Part shown: positions 1 through 5,259 of the stretch, in pieces | Position numbering within the stretch: the first letter of the stretch is position 1 | Layout: every line of letters begins with the position of its first letter | Source of the DNA: Actinomyces sp. | GTDB lineage: Bacteria; Actinomycetota; Actinomycetes; Actinomycetales; Actinomycetaceae | Assembly (NCBI GenBank): GCA_012837655.1 | Contig: DUQT01000279.1 | Span: forward strand, 1-5,259 | Reading direction: 5' to 3' | Length of the DNA: 5,259 nucleotides | Program-made: the position numbers and the translations under genes | The notes under the pieces: model-generated | Seen by the model: the letters and a program-made list of their open reading frames with translations, nothing else | Database searches by the model: none | Told to the model about the DNA's origin: nothing

Positions 1-1
1 A

Positions 2-1069
2 AACGCTGACGCGATCGTCCTCGTTGTACCCCTATTCGTAAATGACGAAACTTGGGAGCCTGACTTTGGCTGGATGGATTCCGCTACTAAGTCACTAGCA
101 GAACACCTCACGCCTGGAACACTGATTTCCTATGAGACCACGCTTCCGGTAGGAACGACCCGCGGTCGTTGGAAGCCAATGATTGAAGAGATCTCCGGCC
201 TCAAGGAAGGCAAGGACTTCCACCTCGTGTTCTCTCCGGAGCGCGTCCTGACTGGTCGAGTCTTCCAAGACCTGCGCCGCTACCCGAAACTTGTTGGCGG
301 GCTTTCCGAAGAAGGTGCCAAGAAGGCCGTCGAGTTCTACGAGTCCGTCCTGCAGTTCGACGAACGCCCAGACCTAGATCGCCCGAACGGCGTGTGGGAC
401 CTCGGTTCAGCCGAAGCAGCCGAGATGGCCAAACTTGCTGAAACCACGTACAGGGACGTCAACATCGGCCTGGCGAACCAGTTCGCTGTATATGCAGATG
501 AACAGGGAATCGACGTACAGGCTGTAATCGATGCTTCGAACTCCCAGCCCTATTCACACATCCACCGCCCAGGTATCGCAGTTGGCGGTCACTGCATCCC
601 CGTCTACCCGCGTCTATACCTTTCAACCGACCCGAACGCGTCAATTGTGCGCACCGCCCGCACGTTTAACGCTTCCATGCCGGAATACTCCGTTAAACGC
701 CTCGAAAATGTCCTCGGTGGCCTCGAAGGAATGAAGGTCGTCGTACTTGGCGCTTCATACCGCGGCAAGGTGAAGGAAACTGCGTTCTCCGGCGTCTTTG
801 CAACGGTAGATGAACTAAAGAAGCGCGGTGCCAAAGTATTCGTGCACGACCCGATGTTCACCGACCAGGAACTAGCCGACTTCGGTTGGGAAGCCTACAA
901 GATGGGCGACCCCATTGACGCCGCTATCGTGCAGGCTGACCATCCGGAATACAAGACCCTGAAGCCATCTGATCTGCCCGGAATCAAGGTGCTGTTCGAC
1001 GGACGTCGCGTTACCGACCCTGAACTATGGAAGGGCACGCCACGCATGGTCATCGGAGACGCTAACTAG
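2..1069 (+). CDS. Nucleotide-sugar dehydrogenase (UDP-glucose / UDP-ManNAc dehydrogenase superfamily), 5'-truncated by window
   Basis: This is an NAD-dependent cytoplasmic enzyme expected to oxidise C6 of a UDP-hexose or UDP-HexNAc to a uronic acid. The frame is open from base 2, giving 355 visible residues. By comparison with WecC-type enzymes about 75-80 residues are missing, including the NAD-binding glycine motif, so the ATG at 74 is internal and not the true start. Numbering from that ATG, the visible family landmarks are the end of the NAD domain (ADAIVLVVP just upstream), ETTLPVGTT at 21-29, SPERVLTGR at 54-62, the central helix AKLAETTYRDVNI at 119-131 with Lys120, and the catalytic-cysteine motif GGHCIPV at 171-177 (Cys174). 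A C-terminal UDP-binding Rossmann-like domain follows from about 218. It resembles WecC/WbpA enzymes more than classic UDP-glucose dehydrogenase. Oddities: the usual Asn four residues after the Lys is Thr124, the usual Asp four residues after the Cys is Tyr178, and the usual Arg-Glu-Ser-Pro box is ETAFSG. The family is secure; the substrate is not. Confidence 0.9.
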   Translation, partial: NADAIVLVVPLFVNDETWEPDFGWMDSATKSLAEHLTPGTLISYETTLPVGTTRGRWKPMIEEISGLKEGKDFHLVFSPERVLTGRVFQDLRRYPKLVGGLSEEGAKKAVEFYESVLQFDERPDLDRPNGVWDLGSAEAAEMAKLAETTYRDVNIGLANQFAVYADEQGIDVQAVIDASNSQPYSHIHRPGIAVGGHCIPVYPRLYLSTDPNASIVRTARTFNASMPEYSVKRLENVLGGLEGMKVVVLGASYRGKVKETAFSGVFATVDELKKRGAKVFVHDPMFTDQELADFGWEAYKMGDPIDAAIVQADHPEYKTLKPSDLPGIKVLFDGRRVTDPELWKGTPRMVIGDAN

Positions 1070-1090
1070 AAGCATCCGACCCACGTCTTC

Positions 1091-3145
1091 ATGAACACCT
1101 TGGCAGCTTGGGCGCCTGCATTAACTCCGGCCCTCCTAGCCGTAATCGCGCTATGGGGGCCGGGTTTAATGATCACTTGGGCGCTTGGGCTAACCAGGTG
1201 GCGACAAGTTGCCTTCGCTCCACTCGCATCTGCTGGAGTGATGGGACTCGGCGCAATAGCCGGCCCGTTCATAGGGCTGGATTGGGGCTGGGGACTGTAC
1301 CTGCTGGCCACAGGCACGGTCGCACTAATAGCTTTTTTCTGTAGCCTCTTCATTAATGAGTGGCGTCGCCGGAACCAGAAGCGAACAGATGGGCCTCAAA
1401 CCACTCAACCAATTCCGGCAGAGCCGAGACTATGGCCAGCCTTTGTTGGCACGCTCATTTCGGCACCGTTCACGGTTGCCGCATTTGCTAAAGGGATTGG
1501 TAGCCCGGAGGTTCCTACCCAAACATGGGACGGGGTTTTCCACCTCTCGGCTGTTCGATGGATCCTTGACACCGGTAACGGATCAACACTCAACCTGGGT
1601 GCAGTTTCAACCAATCTAACTGAGGCTGAATCAACCAGTGGAGGGTTCTACCCAGCAGGATTCCACGACCTCGTTTCCTTGACCGTCACCGACAACGTCA
1701 TCGTTGCAACAAACGCGGTTGTCATAGTGATTGGGACACTGCTGTGGCCGCTGGGGGTAGCGTTGCTCTCCTCAATTTTTGTGCCGAAGAGCAGCGCCCT
1801 CCCAATATTCACAGCGCTTTTGGCGTCCACTTTTTCTTCGTTTCCTGAAAGACCCTCGTCGTACGGAGTTTTGTGGCCAGTCGTTTACGCGTATGCGCTT
1901 GTGCCGCTAATGGTGATAATCCTGGCCGACTGGTTTGGCCGGACGAACCAAAAGATGATGGGTGCAAGAACTACGTTCATCGCAGGTCTAGGGATAATCG
2001 GGGTTGGGATAGCCCACCCAACTGGCGTGTTCGTGTCACTGATCGCGGTTGTCGTTTTGACGATTGACCTGGTAATCAGACTCATTGCTCGTACGCTGCG
2101 GATAACCAAACTCCAAGGTGGTGTCCTGATCCTGCTGTTCGCAGCACTATCGGCGGGCCTCTGGGTTGTGTCTAAGCAGTCGTCCTGGACACTGGTGACA
2201 AGTTGGCAGCGCGAACCGATTGGAAGCTTCCTGCGAGAATCTTTTGGTGTGATCTTTGAATCGCAACTGTCTTGGATGGGATATGGGGACGCCCATATCG
2301 ACTGGGTTCTTGGATTCTTCACGCTAATCGGTGCAGTTGTGGCGCTTTGGATGCCAAGAACACGTTGGCTTCTATTCACCTACGGAGCGGGAAGCTACCT
2401 GTTTGTTGCCTCCGCAGTCGTTGATGTGCCCGGTTACGTCCTAGTATCGCCGTGGTATTCCGACCCGGTGCGTCTGGGAGCAATCGTCCCCCTGTTCGGC
2501 GCGCCACTTGCCGGACTGGGTGCCTGGGGAGTCTACAAACTAGCGACCACGCTCTTTGAGCGAAACAAGAATAAGAAGGCTCTGGAGACCGGCGCGCTAG
2601 TAGTTTTCGTGATTGCTCTGATTCTTGGCACTAACTACGTTGGCTACTACTCCGGATCATCCCAACTGCATCTAAATTATGAGTTCAAAGACGAGTCGGG
2701 ACTAAACGGACTCGTTAGTCCCGAAGAGCTCCAGTTCATTGAAACCCTGCCTGAATATGTAGAAAAGGGCGACTACATCATCGGTGACCCTAGAACTGGC
2801 TTGCCCTACATCTATATCCTCACCGGCCTTGATGTAACTCACCGCCACATAGACGGGAGTTGGAACAAAGAGACCTACAGGCTCGGCAAGAACTTTAATG
2901 AAATACTCACTAACCCTTCCGTGTGTGCGATGTTGGATGACCTCAACGTCAGGTACTTCTACACCGACGACATCATTTACTGGCCGGAGAACAGTGTTGG
3001 CAATAAATATGTAGGCCTGGACGCCGCTAGGGACCTTGTCGGCGCGTTCAAGCCCATCGCGTCGGGTGGAGGTGCGACACTGTATGAAATAACTACTTGT
3101 CCGCACGTACAGGAACTCGACGCGGAAGAAGCCGGTTCTAAATAA
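1091..3145 (+). CDS. DUF6541-like polytopic membrane protein, putative GT-C-type envelope glycan enzyme
   Basis: This is a 684-residue integral membrane protein of unproven function. Hydrophobic segments can be seen at about 5-33, 40-62, 66-89, 114-134, 203-230, 234-250, 259-281, 293-334 (probably two), 342-361, 403-421, 425-444, 462-487 and 500-518, so roughly 13-14 membrane spans. The long loop at 135-200 carries the most family-like motifs, TWDGVFHLSAVRWIL (145-159) and FYPAGFHDLVSL (186-197), which I associate with the actinobacterial DUF6541 family. After the last span comes a hydrophilic domain (about 519-684) with two cysteines, 612 and 670. A multi-span protein with an acidic residue in a large early loop and a soluble tail recalls GT-C glycosyltransferases, and the sugar-nucleotide and GT2 neighbours fit that; this role is inferred. 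The ATG at 1091 is the first possible start after an in-frame stop (the TAG of the preceding gene), and it keeps the first span whole. A clear Shine-Dalgarno is lacking. The alternative ATG at 1169 would delete the first span. Confidence 0.82.
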   Translation: MNTLAAWAPALTPALLAVIALWGPGLMITWALGLTRWRQVAFAPLASAGVMGLGAIAGPFIGLDWGWGLYLLATGTVALIAFFCSLFINEWRRRNQKRTDGPQTTQPIPAEPRLWPAFVGTLISAPFTVAAFAKGIGSPEVPTQTWDGVFHLSAVRWILDTGNGSTLNLGAVSTNLTEAESTSGGFYPAGFHDLVSLTVTDNVIVATNAVVIVIGTLLWPLGVALLSSIFVPKSSALPIFTALLASTFSSFPERPSSYGVLWPVVYAYALVPLMVIILADWFGRTNQKMMGARTTFIAGLGIIGVGIAHPTGVFVSLIAVVVLTIDLVIRLIARTLRITKLQGGVLILLFAALSAGLWVVSKQSSWTLVTSWQREPIGSFLRESFGVIFESQLSWMGYGDAHIDWVLGFFTLIGAVVALWMPRTRWLLFTYGAGSYLFVASAVVDVPGYVLVSPWYSDPVRLGAIVPLFGAPLAGLGAWGVYKLATTLFERNKNKKALETGALVVFVIALILGTNYVGYYSGSSQLHLNYEFKDESGLNGLVSPEELQFIETLPEYVEKGDYIIGDPRTGLPYIYILTGLDVTHRHIDGSWNKETYRLGKNFNEILTNPSVCAMLDDLNVRYFYTDDIIYWPENSVGNKYVGLDAARDLVGAFKPIASGGGATLYEITTCPHVQELDAEEAGSK

Positions 3146-3172
3146 GCCGGAAGCCTTAACCGATTCGTACGC

Positions 3173-3179
3173 AAAGGAG
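3173..3179 (+). promoter_or_regulatory. Ribosome binding site of the two-domain glycosyltransferase
   Basis: AAAGGAG lies four bases before the GTG at 3184. The spacing is a little short but the match to the 16S rRNA 3' end is strong. It supports the GTG start, and the encoded protein then begins just ahead of the first beta strand of the GT2 fold (VVAVVVAW), where GT2 enzymes normally begin. Confidence 0.75.
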
Positions 3180-3183
3180 TCTC

Positions 3184-4983
3184 GTGACTGTCACCCGCCA
3201 ACCACGTGTTGTCGCTGTAGTAGTTGCTTGGAACCGCCAAGAACTCATGGTACAAACCCTTGACGGGCTCGCAGCGCAGTCGCAGCGCCCCGACGCGGTC
3301 GTGCTAATCGACAATGCGTCAACGGATGACACCGCTCAGATAGCGTCCCGCCACGAAGTTGTCGACGAAGTTATCACCATGCCGAAAAACATGGGCGGAG
3401 CCGGCGGTTTCGCAGCCGGCATCGCGCGCGCAGTTAACCACTGGGACGCTGATTTCGTGTGGATTATGGACGACGACACCGTACCCACTGAAGGAGCGCT
3501 CGCCGGCCTCCTCGAGGCCGAGCGTAACTATCCGGGCAGCCCAGCCATCCTCGCGTCAAAGGCAGTCTGGACCGACGGCCGTGAACATCCGATGAACAGG
3601 CCTCGCCCTCGTCCACTTTTGGACCCCAGAATCGCAAGGAACGCCGAAGCGATAGGAACAATCCCGATTCGCACGGCATCTTTCGTATCAATCATGATCG
3701 ACCGTCGCGCCATTGACGAGGGCGGGCTGCCTGAAGCCGATTATTTCCTGTGGAACGACGACTTTGAATACACCGCAAGGCTACTTCGCAAACGCATTGG
3801 GCTTTACGTGCCGTATTCAGTGGTGGTGCACAAGACGAAGAAGTTTGGGGACTCATCGGCAGACCCTGGGCCTCGTTTTGTCAACGAGGTTCGAAACAAG
3901 GTGTGGATGTACACGCGATCGGGCGCGCTGAATCCCGTCGAAAAAGTGCTTTACGGCGGAAAGTCGGCGCTGAGGTGGGGGAAAACGATCCTTGACTCTC
4001 AAGACCCGCACGGCCTGATCGACTACGCCCGCGAAGGTTTCAAGCAGGCTGCGGCAGATCCGCGATCAACAGCTTCCGTACTGGCAAACACGCCGGTCGC
4101 CGAGGACGTTGAGGCTGTCGATAGGCACGCTCAGCGCGTTCATGCAGGCGAAAATGAGGCCTTCACGGTGCTTACCTCCGTGTATGCGGGGGATGATCCC
4201 AAACAGTTTGAGCGTGCACTCAAATCAGTGACTCGTGAGCAGCAGCTGAAGCCCGACCAGGTCGTGCTGGTACAGGATGGGCCTGTGCCGCCCGCACTGC
4301 AGGAATCAATAGATCGAGCATCAGAAATCGCGGGACAGCCCGTCGATGTGGTCCGTTTGGAAGAAAATCAGGGGCTTGCAAATGCACTCCAAGCCGGCCT
4401 TCAAATCACGCGCCACGAAGTCATCGCGCGCGCAGACGCTGACGACATTTCCCTTCCCGAACGCTTTGCCAAGCAAATCCCACTCATGCGCGGTCGCGAC
4501 CTGATCGGATCCGCAATTGCCGAATTTGAGGACGACGAGGCCCAGTGGGGCATGATCCGCGTGCTTCCAGCAAGACACGAAGACATTGCTGCAACAGCTC
4601 GCTTCCGCGATCCGTTTAACCATCCGACCGTAGTCATGCGCAGAAGCGCCCTCGAAAATGCTGGTGGATATCAGCATCTGGAGCGGATGGAAGACTACTG
4701 GTTGTTCGCGCGCATGATCGCAACCGGCGCGCGCACGGCAAACATCGCGGAACCACTGGTGGCATACCGGGTGGGGGCGGGAGCATACGCTCGCCGGGGT
4801 GGCTTGGAGCTTTTCAAATCAGAAGTTGAACTGCAGCGCAACATGCGCGAAATCGGGTTCACAACACCCGTGCAGCATGCTCGTAATCTGGTGGTGCGCG
4901 CAGGCTACCGCCTGATCCCCACAGGCATGCGAAAAGCGCTTTATACCGTAGTTGGAACACTGTCTTGGTTTAGACGCGGCTAG
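3184..4983 (+). CDS. Bifunctional (two-domain) family 2 glycosyltransferase: galactofuranosyltransferase-like plus AmsE-like
   Basis: This 599-residue cytoplasmic or membrane-associated protein contains two complete GT2 (GT-A fold) domains. Domain 1 (about 8-270) has VVAVVVAWNR, the nucleotide-binding IDNASTDDT (42-50), NMGGAGGF (69-76), the metal-binding MDDDT (95-99, Asp96-98), the acceptor/base motif WNDDFEYTAR (190-199) and a late His216. This set resembles the GlfT1/GlfT2 galactofuranosyltransferases, in which a DDD motif, a late His and a DD(x)E box form the active site. A linker of about 50 residues (about 275-324) follows. Domain 2 (about 325-560) has TSVYAGDDP, VLVQDGPVP (361-369), RLEENQGLANALQAGL (391-406), the ADADDISLPERF metal motif (417-428), NHPTVVMRR (479-487) and MEDYWLFARM (502-511), as in AmsE-like exopolysaccharide transferases. 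No transmembrane span is evident; the basic, weakly amphipathic C-terminus (about 568-599) could touch the membrane. GTG start with a good RBS, 38 bases after the membrane-protein gene and 50 before glf. The partner gene glf points to UDP-galactofuranose as donor for domain 1; the donor for domain 2 is unknown. Confidence 0.88.
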   Translation: MTVTRQPRVVAVVVAWNRQELMVQTLDGLAAQSQRPDAVVLIDNASTDDTAQIASRHEVVDEVITMPKNMGGAGGFAAGIARAVNHWDADFVWIMDDDTVPTEGALAGLLEAERNYPGSPAILASKAVWTDGREHPMNRPRPRPLLDPRIARNAEAIGTIPIRTASFVSIMIDRRAIDEGGLPEADYFLWNDDFEYTARLLRKRIGLYVPYSVVVHKTKKFGDSSADPGPRFVNEVRNKVWMYTRSGALNPVEKVLYGGKSALRWGKTILDSQDPHGLIDYAREGFKQAAADPRSTASVLANTPVAEDVEAVDRHAQRVHAGENEAFTVLTSVYAGDDPKQFERALKSVTREQQLKPDQVVLVQDGPVPPALQESIDRASEIAGQPVDVVRLEENQGLANALQAGLQITRHEVIARADADDISLPERFAKQIPLMRGRDLIGSAIAEFEDDEAQWGMIRVLPARHEDIAATARFRDPFNHPTVVMRRSALENAGGYQHLERMEDYWLFARMIATGARTANIAEPLVAYRVGAGAYARRGGLELFKSEVELQRNMREIGFTTPVQHARNLVVRAGYRLIPTGMRKALYTVVGTLSWFRRG

Positions 4984-5022
4984 ACTGATTGTGCGACAAC
5001 CGAGACCTGGGACGTCGAAGTT

Positions 5023-5027
5023 AGGAG
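5023..5027 (+). promoter_or_regulatory. Ribosome binding site of glf
   Basis: AGGAG lies six bases before the GTG at 5034. This is near-optimal spacing and fixes the start of the mutase gene, whose first residues MKYDVVVVGSG match the usual beginning of the family. Confidence 0.8.
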
Positions 5028-5033
5028 TTTTTC

Positions 5034-5259
5034 GTGAAATATGACGTTGTAGTAGTAGGTTCAGGCCTGTTTGGGCTGACCATTGCTCGTCAGTGCGCTG
5101 AAGAAAAAGGCATGCGAGTTGCCCTGCTTGAACGCCGCAACCATATTGGCGGAAACGCCTACTCAGAGGCCGAAGAAACCACCGGTATTGAGGTCCACCG
5201 CTACGGCGCACACCTATTCCACACTTCCAACGAGCGCGTGTGGGAATACGTAAACCGAT
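5034..5259 (+). CDS. glf: UDP-galactopyranose mutase, N-terminal part (3'-truncated by window)
   Basis: Glf is a cytoplasmic flavoenzyme that interconverts UDP-galactopyranose and UDP-galactofuranose using reduced FAD, and so supplies the donor for galactofuranose-containing glycans. Only 75 codons of a protein usually about 370-400 residues long are present. The visible part shows the FAD-binding Rossmann motif GSGLFG (9-14) after a hydrophobic beta strand, the acidic end of the second strand (LLERR, Glu33) that contacts the FAD ribose, the family box NHIGGNAY (36-43), and the signature HRYGAHLFHTSNERVWEYV (55-73) near the flavin and substrate. The signature is closer to the Mycobacterium/Corynebacterium and enterobacterial type than to other flavin oxidoreductases, so a generic amine oxidase or protoporphyrinogen oxidase is unlikely. 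It starts with GTG behind AGGAG, 50 bases after the two-domain glycosyltransferase on the same strand, consistent with co-transcription. No frame break is seen before the window ends. Confidence 0.96.
   Translation, partial: MKYDVVVVGSGLFGLTIARQCAEEKGMRVALLERRNHIGGNAYSEAEETTGIEVHRYGAHLFHTSNERVWEYVNR

Noticed and set aside
1885..2379. 164-codon open frame on the minus strand
   Set aside because: It lies fully inside the membrane-protein gene, its product has no recognisable domain and is rich in Ser/Thr/Ile/Pro as expected from the complement of a hydrophobic coding region, and no neighbouring gene suggests a reverse transcript.
2702..3106. 134-codon open frame on the minus strand
   Set aside because: Antisense to the soluble tail of the membrane protein, with no recognisable motif; the plus-strand frame has clear family-like features.
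3133..3162. Possible inverted repeat CGGTT / AACCG around the end of the membrane-protein gene
   Set aside because: Only five base pairs with a 20-base loop and no T-run; too weak to be a terminator.
4081..4170. Possible separate translation start for the second glycosyltransferase domain
   Set aside because: No ATG and no convincing AGGAG plus start pair is seen in the linker; the frame runs through without interruption, so a single fused protein is the simpler reading.
3421..4434. Two copies of the 13-base string ATCGCGCGCGCAG within the glycosyltransferase gene (near 3421 and 4423)
   Set aside because: Both encode Ile-Ala-Arg-Ala in different structural contexts of the two domains; explained by codon use and not by a functional repeat or duplication.
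4989..4999. Small palindrome TTGT-GCG-ACAA in the gap before glf
   Set aside because: A four-pair AT-rich stem with no T-tract directly after it; not stable enough for a terminator and too short to call an operator.
4819..5211. 130-codon minus-strand frame spanning the gap before glf
   Set aside because: It overlaps the end of the glycosyltransferase and the confidently identified glf N-terminus; its product is low in recognisable structure and rich in Arg, Cys and Gln.

Overview
The window is a single-strand (+) segment of a cell-envelope polysaccharide (glycopolymer) gene cluster, most likely from an actinobacterium. Three things suggest this: GTG start codons behind AGGAG-type ribosome binding sites, a mid-range to moderately high GC content by eye, and a large membrane protein of the type annotated in Actinobacteria as DUF6541. 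The downstream mutase also has the actinobacterial form of the UDP-galactopyranose mutase signature. A mid-GC Actinomycetales member would fit, but the genus cannot be fixed from this sequence.

Layout: (1) positions 2-1069 hold the 3' part of a nucleotide-sugar dehydrogenase of the UDP-glucose/UDP-N-acetylmannosamine dehydrogenase superfamily, with its N-terminal Rossmann part outside the window. (2) Positions 1091-3145 hold a 684-residue polytopic membrane protein, DUF6541-like and plausibly a GT-C-type glycosyltransferase or polymer-handling protein, with a soluble C-terminal domain. (3) Positions 3184-4983 hold a 599-residue protein that joins two family-2 glycosyltransferase domains: an N-terminal galactofuranosyltransferase-like domain and a C-terminal AmsE-like domain. 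(4) Positions 5034-5259 hold the first 75 codons of UDP-galactopyranose mutase (glf), cut by the window end. The intergenic gaps are 21, 38 and 50 bases, with no convincing terminator or promoter, so the four genes look like one transcription unit. No non-coding stretch exceeds 50 bases.

How the genes may work together (inference): Glf supplies UDP-galactofuranose and the dehydrogenase supplies a UDP-linked uronic acid. The two-domain cytoplasmic transferase could add galactofuranose and a second sugar to a lipid-linked chain, and the membrane protein could act on the growing or exported glycan at the outer face of the membrane. No mobile element, CRISPR array, tRNA or rRNA was seen. The most interesting points are the GT2-GT2 fusion next to glf, the non-canonical active-site residues of the dehydrogenase, and the uncharacterised membrane protein.
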